Source of the DNA: Candidatus Cloacimonas acidaminovorans str. Evry
Lineage (GTDB): Bacteria > Cloacimonadota > Cloacimonadia > Cloacimonadales > Cloacimonadaceae
Length of the DNA: 64,000 nt
Direction of reading: 5' to 3'
NCBI RefSeq assembly: GCF_000146065.2
Contig: NC_020449.1
Coordinates: 1,588,654-1,652,653 of the forward strand
The stretch's first letter is position 1. Each line of letters starts with the position of its first letter. Positions 1 to 9,089 of this stretch are shown here, one piece after another. The notes below the pieces were generated by a model, which made no database searches, was not told the DNA's origin, and worked only from the letters and a program-made list of their open reading frames with translations. A program made the position numbers and the translations under genes.

Positions 1-2
1 TA

Positions 3-1076
3 TGCAATCTTGTTATTGCCAGACAACCTAATGATAATCCTTATAATTATCAACATATGCGCCTTATTCTAACTGCCACTTTGATGGGTTCTGCCTATTT
101 TGGTATTGATAAAGGACCCGATGATCATTCTGATACCTGGTGGTATGATGAATATAATGTTGATCTGGGACAACCTTTAGAAAGTGGACAAATATTAGGT
201 GAAAATCCTTTATACAATGGAAGTTTTGCTAATTTGAACTATTGGCAAACAGAAGTTCACTATCCTCTTAATCCTTCAAATAGTTTCCTATTAGGAAATG
301 AAGGAGGTAATACTTATGCTGAATGCCATATCAATAATACGGATGGAGTAAATTGGCATTATGCATTAAAACAAGATAATAATAGCTCTCTCTATTTTCT
401 TAAATATGAGCCCTATTTAATAGAATTTAGAGCTCGTGCCGATCATAATAGGATTATTCAAGTTACAGTTAGTGAGAACTTTGGCAATTATAACTGGCTT
501 ACAAGTGCAATAACTGTAGAACTTACTACAGAATGGCAAAATTATACCTTCATCGTAACATCAATGAATACTGCTAACTTAACGCCAAATCAAATAAGAT
601 TCATATTTTTTATGGGACAAGAAAATGGAACTGTTTGCATTGATGATGTTAGTATCAAACATATAAATATAAATCGTATTTTAAAACGCGAATTTGAGAA
701 TGGAATTGTCCTCTGTAATCCTACATCCACTTCTAAAACTATAAATCTTACAAGAACTTATTATCATTTTGAAGGTTCTCAGGCACCCCAAATTAATAAT
801 GGTTTGCCCTGTACATCTGTAAATCTTCCAGCTTATGATGGAGTTATTCTACTTTCTACACCTCCCCAACCTTTGGAAAGTCCAATAGTAACAATTAACA
901 AAACACCAGAGGGTATCCTTTTAAACTGGCAACCTGTATCTGGTGCAACTTCTTATAGAATATTGCGTTCTGATGATCCTTATACCGGCTTTGAAAACAT
1001 TGCTACTATTACAAATACTAACTTTCTTGATGTGCTTAGTAATCGTAAATTTTACAAAGTGATCGCTATACCCTGA
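3..1076 (+). CDS. C-terminal part of a secreted glycoside hydrolase-like protein (GHL15-type), 5' end outside window
   Basis: The frame is open from base 3 through the first in-window ATG at 57, so the gene starts upstream of the window. The first residues (LTATLMGSAYF, then WWYDEYNVDLGQPL) resemble the end of the TIM barrel of putative glycosyl hydrolase-like family 15, recognised from memory. Next comes a jelly-roll carbohydrate-binding module of CBM4/9 type (about residues 50-205 from the ATG at 57, ending CIDDVSIKH), a short strand block (FENGIVLCNPT...YDGVILL) and a fibronectin type III-like end. The CBM appears to sit inside the hydrolase's C-terminal beta-sandwich. The substrate is unknown. 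A 111-bp repeat begins 17 bp after the stop. Confidence 0.6.
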   Translation, partial: CNLVIARQPNDNPYNYQHMRLILTATLMGSAYFGIDKGPDDHSDTWWYDEYNVDLGQPLESGQILGENPLYNGSFANLNYWQTEVHYPLNPSNSFLLGNEGGNTYAECHINNTDGVNWHYALKQDNNSSLYFLKYEPYLIEFRARADHNRIIQVTVSENFGNYNWLTSAITVELTTEWQNYTFIVTSMNTANLTPNQIRFIFFMGQENGTVCIDDVSIKHININRILKREFENGIVLCNPTSTSKTINLTRTYYHFEGSQAPQINNGLPCTSVNLPAYDGVILLSTPPQPLESPIVTINKTPEGILLNWQPVSGATSYRILRSDDPYTGFENIATITNTNFLDVLSNRKFYKVIAIP

Positions 1077-1093
1077 ACAATGGTGCTATTTCT

Positions 1094-1204
1094 GTTTTAA
1101 CTCACAATTTTTTAATTGGGAAACCATTTATAGCGCGGTTGGAAGTGAAAAAGCAAGAAAATTGTTTATAATTGGGAAAGCAGTTGAAAATTGTGAGTCA
1201 AAAC
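1094..1204. repeat. Family A 111-bp element, copy 1
   Basis: The element starts GTTTTAACTCACAATTTT and ends AAAATTGTGAGTCAAAAC, which are inverted repeats of each other, and carries the internal landmarks GCGGTTGGAAGTG and ATTGGGAAAGCAG. It is almost identical to 2995-3105. No ORF is present, so it looks like a miniature inverted-repeat element. Confidence 0.85.
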
Positions 1205-1348
1205 TACCTCCAAAGATTCAGCCGTAATTCTCTTGACAAATTAAAGCATTTTCAAGATGAAATAATTATTCATAAAATTGATATCTTTTCAGTATCACCA
1301 TTAGAGAAAAAGATTCAAAGAAAAAAATGGAGTGAGGAGATTATAAAA

Positions 1349-2437
1349 ATGAAACGCTATCTTTATGTTATGCTATACCTTTTACTCATTATGGGCTGTT
1401 CCACAGTTCCCAAAGTAGTACCCCATCCTTGGAACAAAACTTTATCAGATGAGGAAATAATTCAGGGCTCTACAATTGCCATTGAAACAACTATTTTATC
1501 CACACCCTTAATTGGTTCCCAAGAATTATTGGAAGAGGAAATAGCGCAAAAAGCCAAATCACTTCTTGAAAGAAGAGGTTTTTATATTTCAAACAGCAAT
1601 TATCAATACAAGATGAAAGTTTTATTTTCCGTTGAAAAACAGCTGGAAACTATTACTACATCAATGGTTCAAAATTCTCATTATTCCGGATCGGGGATGA
1701 CCGTTAAAAGTGGTTATGGTATAACTTTGGCAAACCTTATTTCCGAAACTGTACAGGTCTCTAAAAGTGAAGTTTCCACCAATCAATATGATACTTATAC
1801 ATATAGCTTTGCTTGCGAGATTTATACAGCATCCGGAAAACTAATCTGGAAGAATGATGCAATTCAAAAAGCATATAAATTTAATGTCCTTGATTATATT
1901 ACTCCAATGCTACAAATTGCTTTTTCCAGTTTACCCAAAGATGAAAATATTTATCCTCGGGTCCCTAAAATTAAAGAGACACAGGTTAAAAACTTCCTTT
2001 CTGTAAAAGTTTATCAAACATACTTGCGTTGTCCTGCTTTACCTAATTTAATTTGTTTTGAAGATTACTGGTTAGATGATTATGAATACAAACCTCATAA
2101 ATTCAAACAAAATTATTCTAAAAATCCTCAAGCATTTATGGCTTATATTGATCTGTTACAAACAGCTGAATTTGCCATTCCAGGTTCAAAAATAAAAAAA
2201 TGGGATAATCCACTTGATATGAATAATTGGAGAACCGTCTATTTAATTGGGAAATATTATCTTGGTAATGATCAAAATCCAGTGAATATAGTAGTCAAAT
2301 TAAAAGGAACTCCATCCTTTTATGTGGTTTCCAAATGCAATATCGTCACTGATGAAGAATATAATTCATACTATCAGAAATATAATCTCTGGGTAAATAA
2401 ATTAACAGTATTCTTTGATTTTTTTGAAAAAGGATAA
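1349..2437 (+). CDS. Putative lipoprotein, family not recognised (362 aa)
   Basis: I do not recognise the family. The start chosen is the ATG at 1349, which has GAGGAG about 10 bases upstream and begins a lipoprotein signal peptide (MKRYLYVMLYLLLIMGC, with the lipobox cysteine at residue 17). The frame is open from 1172, but that part overlaps the family A repeat and has no ribosome binding site, so I leave it out. The mature protein has no transmembrane segment, and probably sits on the periplasmic face of a membrane. Residues about 60-200 (LLERRGFYISNSNYQYKM, then a YSFACEIYTASGKLIW strand pair) resemble small lipoprotein domains of the DUF4136 kind, but this is only a weak impression. Repeats flank it on both sides. 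Confidence 0.7.
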   Translation: MKRYLYVMLYLLLIMGCSTVPKVVPHPWNKTLSDEEIIQGSTIAIETTILSTPLIGSQELLEEEIAQKAKSLLERRGFYISNSNYQYKMKVLFSVEKQLETITTSMVQNSHYSGSGMTVKSGYGITLANLISETVQVSKSEVSTNQYDTYTYSFACEIYTASGKLIWKNDAIQKAYKFNVLDYITPMLQIAFSSLPKDENIYPRVPKIKETQVKNFLSVKVYQTYLRCPALPNLICFEDYWLDDYEYKPHKFKQNYSKNPQAFMAYIDLLQTAEFAIPGSKIKKWDNPLDMNNWRTVYLIGKYYLGNDQNPVNIVVKLKGTPSFYVVSKCNIVTDEEYNSYYQKYNLWVNKLTVFFDFFEKG

Positions 2438-2522
2438 TGGAAACTTATATATAAAATAGCGTTTTCAGATTTACAAGTTAATCGGAATTTCTATAAAAGC
2501 AGAAGTTCATATATGGAAAATA

Positions 2523-2572
2523 GTTCCGTAGGAACGACAGACATTAACGACGGGTTTTAACCCGGCGAAAAG
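2523..2572. repeat. Family B two-hairpin element, copy 1
   Basis: GTTCCGTAGGAACGACAG (a TTCC/GGAA hairpin), about 11 bases, then CGGGTTTTAACCCG (a second hairpin) and GCGAAAAG. Confidence 0.85.
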
Positions 2573-2609
2573 AGCATAGAAAATAGCTTATTTCCTTTTG
2601 GGAGAATGA

Positions 2610-2656
2610 GTTCCGTAGGAACGACAGATTTTATAGAAGGGTTTTAACCTGGAGAA
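2610..2656. repeat. Family B two-hairpin element, copy 2 (variant)
   Basis: It has the same GTTCCGTAGGAACGACAG start, but a divergent spacer (ATTTTATAGAA) and a shortened second arm (GGGTTTTAACCTGG). The spacer matches the copy fragment at 5256-5290. Confidence 0.8.
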
Positions 2657-2842
2657 GAAAAGACAATTTTTATATTTTAGTTGCGGTATTCTAATTTGCA
2701 ATAAACCGAATGCATTTATTTTTCAAATTTCGGCGAACTCCTTGGCAAAGTAGAAGTTGCCAATCCATTTGTTAAAAACTACATTTTTGGGGTTAAATAA
2801 AGTCCACTGTTTTCAGGATATCTCAGCTTTTTCCAACTTGAA

Positions 2843-2932
2843 TTACTAAAGCATTGCTTACCCATTACGGATGGGATTAGCAATGGGTAAGCAATGGGTA
2901 AGCAATGCTATTAAGGAAGAAAACGGAATTAT
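2843..2932. repeat. Family E hairpin built of 11-bp units, copy 1
   Basis: GCATTGCTTACCCATT on the left is complementary to the tandem units TGGGTAAGCAA TGGGTAAGCAA TGC on the right. The core reads in consecutive 11-base blocks. The tail TATTAAGGAAGAAA is shared with the copy at 51606-51688. Confidence 0.85.
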
Positions 2933-2994
2933 ATTTATTTAGTAGGAGTTAGGAAAATTCCGGGGAAAAGTGAAATTTTGTGTTGGTAGTTTCT

Positions 2995-3105
2995 ATTTTA
3001 ACTCACAATTTTTTAATTGGGAAACCAGCTAAAGCGCGGTTGGAAGTGAAAAAGCAAGAGGATTGTTTATAATTGGGAAAGCAGTTGAAAATTGTGAGTC
3101 AAAAC
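2995..3105. repeat. Family A 111-bp element, copy 2
   Basis: It differs from the copy at 1094-1204 by only a few bases (CAGCTAA for CATTTAT, AGAGG for AGAAA). The inverted ends are intact except for the first base. It is followed by a conserved tail (CTGAAAATCGTAA) that also follows the copy at 5628. Confidence 0.85.
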
Positions 3106-3180
3106 TTTCTCTGCTGAAAATCGTAAGTTAAAACCCAAATAATGCAGTAGAATGTGGGTTTATATTATATTATAATAAAA

Positions 3181-3230
3181 GTTCCGTAGGAACGACAGGT
3201 ATTAACGACGGGTTTTAACCCGGCGAAAAG
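3181..3230. repeat. Family B two-hairpin element, copy 3
   Basis: Full-length: GTTCCGTAGGAACGACAG, spacer, ACGGGTTTTAACCCGGCG. Confidence 0.85.
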
Positions 3231-3267
3231 AGTAAAGGAAACCACTTATCTCTTATTTTTAGAAAAA

Positions 3268-3317
3268 GTTCCGTAGGAACGACAGATACTAACGACGGGT
3301 TTTAACCCGGCGAAAAA
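3268..3317. repeat. Family B two-hairpin element, copy 4
   Basis: Full-length copy with the same two hairpins. It lies 22 bp outside the left end of the IS element. Confidence 0.85.
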
Positions 3318-3537
3318 ATGTCGCTACGAAAGGAAAAAAGGAGCTGTCTCACAACTAAAAAATTCTTTCCATAGGAAGGGGATAAAGATATTTTTGCCGG
3401 GTTTTGAATCGGAGATTTCATGAAAAACGGAGACTAAAGAGTAGTATTTCCCAAAAATTTATGGAGGAGATATATAGTTTCCTCCCAACTCGATTCATAA
3501 TCCGCTTTTTAGCAAGTTTCTAGCCTAATTTCCTCCT

Positions 3538-3940
3538 TTATGTTCCTGTCATTGTAGCCATTGAGGCATTATAGAATTTCTGGATGTTATGTCCAAGCAA
3601 GACCAGCAGCAACTGGTTTTTACATTTACTTAAGGATCTGACTGTAAAGCGACTAAATTTACTATTCCACTTAATAGAGGCAAACACCGCTTCCGGTTCA
3701 ATACATCGTTTTTTCATCAGTTTCTTTCCTTCTTTCGATTGAAGGTTATGAACCGTTTCTTGCCTCAGAGGACTCAAATAAGGATCATAGACCAAGTTTT
3801 TACCGCTCTTATTCTTATAGGGAATGCATTTCTGCACAAAGGGACAATCTTGGCAATCTTCACATCTATAACTCTTTACGGTTCTCTCCGGTCCATTAGC
3901 CCTAACCACTTCCTCATTATCTAAAGTCAATGTCTTACCC
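3538..3940 (-). pseudogene. IS1182-type transposase, C-terminal part (separated by frameshift)
   Basis: This frame supplies the C-terminal third of the transposase: GKTLTLD at the junction, then a four-cysteine segment (CEDCQDCPFVQKC) and the family's C-terminal helix region (FASIKWNSKFSRF). It has no start codon of its own that would make sense of the domain; the frame's first ATG at 3975 gives an unrelated reading of the upstream sequence. It rejoins the N-terminal part exactly at an in-frame AAT GGG TAA, where skipping one T restores PNGKTLTLD. A functional product would need a +1 shift at that stop, so I call it broken. Confidence 0.8.
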
Positions 3941-5143
3941 ATTAGGACAAACCCATTGATCCTTTGTTTCCTCATAGACGAAACCGGGTAATAAACTATC
4001 CCAGTAATCCCGTTTGTAATCCGGGGGCTTTAAGTAACTGACAATCTTCTTCTTATGGGTATAATCCAAATTTACTGAAATGCCATAAGCGGCATCTCCT
4101 ATTACCTGTTTGGGATAAGTACCCAAACTGGTATAATGAATATCCATTAGTGTAGTGTATTCTACTGCCTCCCGGGGTACATTATAGAGATGCACGGCAG
4201 TGACAAATTGGTTAGAAGTACTGATTGAGGATACATATCCCGGAGCTAATAAACTGTCTTTCATCCGGATAAAAGTGGCATCATTATCCGTTTTGGAGGC
4301 ACTGTTTCTATCTTTACCAATAATCTCAATTTGTTGATCGTATTTCTCTAGTTTGGGCACATCCAGTTTTTGTATCTTATTAAGCTCTGACAGTAAATGG
4401 TTGATATTTTTTATAGCAGGAGCGTTAGAAGGAAGGTGTGTTTTCAAAGTATCAACAGCTTTCTGCAGTTCTGATTGTGCCTTTTCCACTGCTTGAGCAA
4501 TCTCTTCCGGCTCAGCCTCTTCTACATTGAGTTCATTTAAAAATTCTAACTGAGTACCAACTTCTCTTAAATCTTGATCTCCATATTGAAGCTGTTCCTC
4601 TTCATTCAATTTTTTGATCCGGCAAAACAAATTATCCACTCTTGTCTTAACCTGCTCCTGATATCTGAGAGCCGACTTTTTCCAGATATAGGAATTCTTA
4701 CCAGCATTAGCTCTCAAGGTCGTGCCATCGATAAAACAAGAATCCAATTCCAGATAACCTTTTTCCTCTGCCATTAAAACGACCTTACAAAAAACCTCTG
4801 CCAATACATCCTTACATCTTGTCCAGGCAAAAGTATTGATCGTTCTGAAGTCCGGTTGCTGATCCCCTGTTAACCAAATAAAATTGATATTCTCCCTTAC
4901 TGCTTTGGCAATCTTACGACAAGTGTAGATACCATTCATATAAGCATAAACAATGATCTTTAACATCATCTTGGGATTATATGCCGGACTGCCTTCGGGA
5001 CTGTATTGAGCATGAAGCTTGGTTAAATCCATATTCTCAATCAGGTCATTAACAAAACGCACTAAATGATGCTCCGGAATTCTGGCATTGATGTCCAAAC
5101 CGAAGATGTCTGTTTGCTCTTGATTATATTCTCTGTAACTCAT
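3935..5143 (-). pseudogene. IS1182-type transposase, N-terminal part with DDE core
   Basis: The N-terminal 402 residues of a DUF772/DDE transposase: helix-turn-helix-like N-terminus (NINARIPEHHLV-type segment through SPAYNPKMMLKI), a coiled acidic insert (about residues 150-270) and the DDE core ending YEETKDQWVCPNG before TAA at 3935-3937. The start at 5143 (MSYREYNQEQ) has AGGAG 8 bases upstream; an in-frame ATG at 5185 lacks one. The rest of the protein continues in the next frame. Transposases of this family cut and paste their own element by recognising its terminal inverted repeats. Confidence 0.85.
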
Positions 5144-5255
5144 TTCTGAACTCCTGATGTTTATGAGACCATATTCCAAGAGCATTCAATATTGTCAAGT
5201 AAAATCTTATATCTTTTTATTGATTTTTATCTTATTTTAGTTTCGGGACAGCCCC

Positions 5256-5290
5256 GACAGATTTTATAGAAGGGTTTTAACCCTGAAAAT
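5256..5290. repeat. Truncated family B element abutting the IS right end
   Basis: GACAGATTTTATAGAAGGG followed by TTTTAACCCTG matches the second half of the copy at 2610-2656. The first hairpin (GTTCCGTAGGAAC) is missing and is replaced by the IS terminus. Confidence 0.75.
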
Positions 5291-5627
5291 AATAGGGAAA
5301 ATAAGAATATTTTACCAAGATAAGAAATACAATATAATAGATAGGGTAGCTATTTGGATAGGCAAAATATAATTATTTAACATCCAGGAACGGATTTAAC
5401 TCTATTATTCTTATAAATAAAATTCAAAAGCAGATACAGGATGATCAGGTTGTTTTTATTGGTATCACAGTATAATACATTGTAAAGAATATAATTGTTC
5501 ATTCGTAAATGATATAATTTTAAAAAGGGTATTCTTGCTTTTCCTTTTATCGTGTAAATATAGATTCTTTCATTACCGTATAATTTGTGAGATTGTTATA
5601 GCTCGGTTGTAAGTGTGCTTGCTTTCT
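5291..5627. other. AT-rich gene-free stretch
   Basis: I see no ORF, RNA or recognisable repeat here. It is simple AT-rich sequence between the IS scar and the next family A element. Confidence 0.6.
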
Positions 5628-5737
5628 GTTTTAACTCACAATTTTTCAGTTTGGAAACCAGTTAAAATGCGGTTGGAAGTGCGATAGTTCGTAGATTGTG
5701 GCTTTCTGGAAGGCAGGTGAAAATTGTGAGTCAAAAC
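5628..5737. repeat. Family A 111-bp element, copy 3 (diverged middle)
   Basis: The ends GTTTTAACTCACAATTTTT and AAAATTGTGAGTCAAAAC are intact. The interior keeps TGCGGTTGGAAGTG and then diverges from copies 1 and 2. Its tail (CTGAAAATCGTAAATTTAA) runs straight into a family C repeat. Confidence 0.8.
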
Positions 5738-5763
5738 TTTCTCAGCTGAAAATCGTAAATTTA

Positions 5764-6016
5764 ACGAGGGGCTTACGCCTCCATCGCTATCATTGTGTCG
5801 CCCTTACGGGCTTTTGGGAAAAGGGAAAGGTAAAAAGAATAGAAATTCGGGCTTTTATTTTAACGAGGGGCTTACGCCTCCATCGCTATCATTTTATCGC
5901 CCTGACGGGCTTTTGGGAAAAAGGAAAGGAAAAAAGAATAGAAATTGGGGCTTTCATTTTGACGAGGGGCTTACGCTTCCATCGCTATCATTGTGTCGCC
6001 CTGACGGGCTTTTATG
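5764..6016 (+). repeat. Three tandem family C elements
   Basis: There are three plus-oriented copies at about 5764, 5863 and 5962. Each reads ACGAGGGGCTTACGC, CCATCGCTATCATT, then a TCGCCCTGACGGGC hairpin and TTTT. They are joined by similar about 45-base spacers (GGGAAAAGGGAAAGG..., GAATAGAAATT). Reading frames through this region are repeat artefacts, not genes. Confidence 0.85.
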
Positions 6017-6018
6017 AA

Positions 6019-6126
6019 ATCTCAACCTTATAAACCTTCTCAACCTTCTAAACTCTCTAAGCCATCTCAACCTTCTCAACCCTCTAAACTCTCTAAACCA
6101 TCTCAACCTTTTCAACCCTCTCAACT
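6019..6126 (+). repeat. Family D 9-bp minisatellite
   Basis: About twelve units of CTCAACCTT/CTAAACCCT. It begins six bases after the third family C copy with the linker ATGAAAT. In a frame it reads as a Ser-Gln-Pro/Ser-Lys-Pro repeat, but there is no start or ribosome binding site. Confidence 0.85.
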
Positions 6127-6233
6127 TTTTTCATTCTAATTCTTTATCTCGCTTTGCAGAATTCCCTTGCCAAAAAATCACTTTCCCTATTGTATTACCA
6201 AGCAAGAAAATCAAGCCAAAGGACGGTTAGGAA

Positions 6234-8990
6234 ATGGCTGAGAAATTATATTTAATTGACGGTACGGCATTGTTATACAGGGCTCATTTTGCCTTCATTA
6301 AGAATCCCTTAATCAACAGCAAGGGAATACATACCAGTGCTATTTTTGGAGTAATAAATTCGTTTCTGCACATCCTGGAAAATACACAAGCGGCTTATGT
6401 AGCCATATCTTTTGACCGTAAAGCTCCTACTTTTCGGCATAATCTTTATGAGGCATACAAAGCTCAGCGTCCTCCTATGCCAGATGAACTTACGGCTCAA
6501 ATTGAACCCGTGAAACGATTTTTTGAGTTAATCGGCTTAAAGGAAATCGGTCTTGATGGTTATGAAGCGGATGACATTCTGGGTACTTTGGCAAAGCTAT
6601 ATAAGGATCAGTTTCAAATTGTGTTTTTAACCAGTGACAAGGATTACTGTCAATTGGTTGATGAGCGTTCAGTTATGCTTGATCCGATGAAAGATATTGT
6701 TTTGGATCGGGATGCCGTATATGCCAAATATGGTGTTTATCCGGAGCAGTTTATTGATTATCTTGCGCTTGTTGGAGACCCTTCTGACAACATTCCTGGT
6801 GTGAGCAGCATCGGACCTAAAACTGCTGCAATGCTACTTTCCGAATATCAAACGCTGGATAATATCTATGCCAATTTGGATAAGTTAAAACCACGCTTGC
6901 AGGAAGTTCTTCGGGAAAATAAGGAAAATGCCTATCTCTCAAAGCAATTAGCAAAAATTGACACCGATGTTCCGATTCCCAAACCCGATTTAGAACACCT
7001 GACTTTTTGGGCAAAGGATTTGAGAAAAGCGATTCCTTTGCTGGAGGAATATGAAATTAATTCCATTAAGCGGAAAATAGAGCTGAAATATCCGGAAACT
7101 AATACAACAAAACAACAAACCGAATATCAGGACGATATTTTTAAGGAAAAGGAAAAGCCACAAGAGGAAACGGCAGAAACAGAAGAAAAAATGCCTTTTT
7201 CAGCTGTTTTGGTTAACACTCTCAATTTTGTTACTCTGCTCAAAGAACTGAAAGAGGCAAAACAAATTTCTCTTGATACGGAAACGGATTCCCCCGAACC
7301 TATGCGGGCAAATTTGGTGGGAATATCTTTTTGCATGGATGAAAAGAAAGCATACTATCTTCCATTGGGACATCAACTTGCAGTAAATTTGCCGCTGCCG
7401 GAAGTTCTTCGCCATTTGGAAGATGCTTTAAAAGGAAAACTTTTACTGGGACATAACCTCAAGTTTGATTTAATAGTTCTTGCCCGCAATGGATTAGAAC
7501 TTGATAATCCACTGTTTGATACAATGCTGGCTGCTTATATTCTTGATCCTGGAACGCTGAATTACTCTCTGGAAACCTGCGCTCTGAATGAATTGAATTA
7601 TAAAATGATACCTATCAGTGACTTAATTGGCAAAGGCAAAAACCAGAGCACTTTTGATCTGGTAGAACCGGAAAAAGCATGTATATACTCTGCAGAAGAT
7701 GCCTGGGCTGTTTATAAGCTCTATCCTGTTTACCGGAGAAAAGTGGATTTTAGCGTTATGGCAAACCTTTTTGATACGATTGAACTACCCCTTATCAAGG
7801 TTTTACAACAGATGGAAATGAACGGAGTGGCAATTGACTGTTCTGTTTTAAGCGAAATTTCCCATCAGATAAATCTGGAACTGAAGACCCTGACAGATAA
7901 AATATATGCTTTTGCGGGATATGAATTTAACATCAATTCTACCCAGCAATTGGCAAAACTGCTCTTTGAAGAAAAAAAACTACCCTACGGTAGAAAAACC
8001 AAAACCGGCTATTCTACGGATAACAGTGTGCTGGAAGAACTTGCCATTGACTATGAAATTGCCGGAATAATTATTCAATACAGACAGCTTTCAAAACTGC
8101 AATCTACTTATGTAAGCGCTCTGCCTAAAATGATCAATCCCCAAACCGGAAGAATACATTCCTCTTTTAATCAAACCGTTACTTCCACAGGTCGCCTTTC
8201 TTCTTCCAACCCCAATCTACAAAATATACCCGTGCGCACAGAAATTGGACGCGAAATCCGGAAAGCATTTTGTGCCAAAGATGCAGAACACCTGATCCTG
8301 GATGCGGATTATTCACAAATAGAATTGCGTTTGCTGGCTCTGATGAGCGAAGATGAGGTCTTAATTGAGGCCTTTAAACAAGACCTGGATATTCATAAAA
8401 GAATGGCTGCCAAAATTTTTAATGTGGACATTGAAAAGGTTACTCCCGACCAAAGAAGAGCTGCAAAAACCATTAACTTTGGCATTCTCTACGGAATGGG
8501 ACAACGCAAACTTTCCCGTGAACTGGGAATCTCTCTCAATGAAGCAAAAGACATTATAGACGGTTACTATGCTCAATTCCCTTCCATTCGCAATTTTATC
8601 AACCAATGTGTAAATAAAGCTCGTCAACAACATTATGCGGAAACCCTTTTTGGCAGACGATTATACCTTCCTAATATAGACAGTAAAAATCAGGGACTAA
8701 AAAGCGAAGCGGAAAGAATTGCGGTTAATATGCCAATTCAAGGAACTGCAGCTGACCTGATTAAAATAGCTATGCTCAACATTCATAAGCAGATAGATAA
8801 ACGCGAAGACATCAAAATGATTCTCCAAGTCCATGATGAACTCCTTTTTGAGGTTCAGCAAGAAGCATTAGAAGAGACAAAAAATATCGTTAAGACCTGT
8901 ATGGAAAGTGCTTTACCCCCAAAATATGCGGAAAAAGTCCATCTGAAAACGGATGTGGGAGTAGGAAAAAATTGGTTTGAAGCACACTAA
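6234..8990 (+). CDS. polA: DNA polymerase I
   Basis: A 918-residue family A polymerase that fills gaps and removes primers in replication and repair. All three domains look active. The 5'-nuclease lies at about 1-290 (YEADDILGTLA, GDPSDNIPGVSSIGPKTA). The 3'-5' exonuclease at about 320-500 keeps DTETD, NLKFD and YSAED, whereas many bacterial PolAs have lost them. The polymerase domain has motif A DADYSQIELR at 690, motif B RRAAKTINFGILYG near 741 and motif C QVHDELL at 865. The start at 6234 has AGGA four bases upstream. It stands alone, preceded by repeats and facing a convergent lipoprotein gene. Confidence 0.97.
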   Translation: MAEKLYLIDGTALLYRAHFAFIKNPLINSKGIHTSAIFGVINSFLHILENTQAAYVAISFDRKAPTFRHNLYEAYKAQRPPMPDELTAQIEPVKRFFELIGLKEIGLDGYEADDILGTLAKLYKDQFQIVFLTSDKDYCQLVDERSVMLDPMKDIVLDRDAVYAKYGVYPEQFIDYLALVGDPSDNIPGVSSIGPKTAAMLLSEYQTLDNIYANLDKLKPRLQEVLRENKENAYLSKQLAKIDTDVPIPKPDLEHLTFWAKDLRKAIPLLEEYEINSIKRKIELKYPETNTTKQQTEYQDDIFKEKEKPQEETAETEEKMPFSAVLVNTLNFVTLLKELKEAKQISLDTETDSPEPMRANLVGISFCMDEKKAYYLPLGHQLAVNLPLPEVLRHLEDALKGKLLLGHNLKFDLIVLARNGLELDNPLFDTMLAAYILDPGTLNYSLETCALNELNYKMIPISDLIGKGKNQSTFDLVEPEKACIYSAEDAWAVYKLYPVYRRKVDFSVMANLFDTIELPLIKVLQQMEMNGVAIDCSVLSEISHQINLELKTLTDKIYAFAGYEFNINSTQQLAKLLFEEKKLPYGRKTKTGYSTDNSVLEELAIDYEIAGIIIQYRQLSKLQSTYVSALPKMINPQTGRIHSSFNQTVTSTGRLSSSNPNLQNIPVRTEIGREIRKAFCAKDAEHLILDADYSQIELRLLALMSEDEVLIEAFKQDLDIHKRMAAKIFNVDIEKVTPDQRRAAKTINFGILYGMGQRKLSRELGISLNEAKDIIDGYYAQFPSIRNFINQCVNKARQQHYAETLFGRRLYLPNIDSKNQGLKSEAERIAVNMPIQGTAADLIKIAMLNIHKQIDKREDIKMILQVHDELLFEVQQEALEETKNIVKTCMESALPPKYAEKVHLKTDVGVGKNWFEAH

Positions 8991-9046
8991 AGAATGAAAA
9001 ATGTAAAGGTAAAAAAGCTAATAAATCCTCTTCATCCCATACATAT

Positions 9047-9078
9047 TAAATCTGTGCAATCTGTGTTATCTGTGAGAG
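9047..9078. repeat. Short 9-bp-unit repeat (ATCTGTGNN)
   Basis: Three tandem units ATCTGTGCA ATCTGTGTT ATCTGTGAG lie between the convergent polA and lipoprotein genes. Related 9-base arrays are at 12402-12428 (AATCCGTGT) and 21626-21660 (AATCTGCGT). Confidence 0.65.
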
Positions 9079-9089
9079 ATAATCTTTTT

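Larger units (their letters stand above)
2438..3339. other. Gene-free, repeat-filled stretch
   Basis: There are no coding regions. The stretch holds four copies of the two-hairpin element B, one family A element and one 11-bp-unit hairpin (E), each listed separately. Bases 2747-2810 resemble half of the inverted-repeat family F seen in full at 24263-24349. The IS element begins at its right edge. Confidence 0.8.
3340..5255 (-). mobile_element. IS1182-family insertion sequence with frameshifted transposase
   Basis: The element is bounded by 21-bp imperfect terminal inverted repeats. The left end is at 3340-3360 (GGAGCTGTCTC...AACTAAAA) and the right end at 5235-5255 (reverse complement GGGGCTGTCCCG...AACTAAAA), matching at 17 of 21 positions. 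It contains one transposase gene on the minus strand, broken into two frames. At about 1.9 kb the length fits IS1182-type elements. I see no target duplication (AAAA outside the left end, GACA outside the right). The right end abuts the second half of a family B element, so the IS probably landed in, or recombined within, that repeat. Confidence 0.85.

Noticed and set aside
1172-1348. N-terminal extension of the lipoprotein at 1349
   Set aside because: It lies partly in a family A repeat, lacks a ribosome site, and would bury the lipoprotein signal peptide.
5698-6033. Open frames through the C repeats (e.g. repeated LTRGLRLHRYH)
   Set aside because: The peptide repeats mirror the DNA repeat exactly, there is no ribosome binding site, and the same sequence is read in several frames at other sites.
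6019-6126. Minisatellite arrays as CRISPR
   Set aside because: The unit is 9 bases with no spacers of even length, and no cas gene is present.
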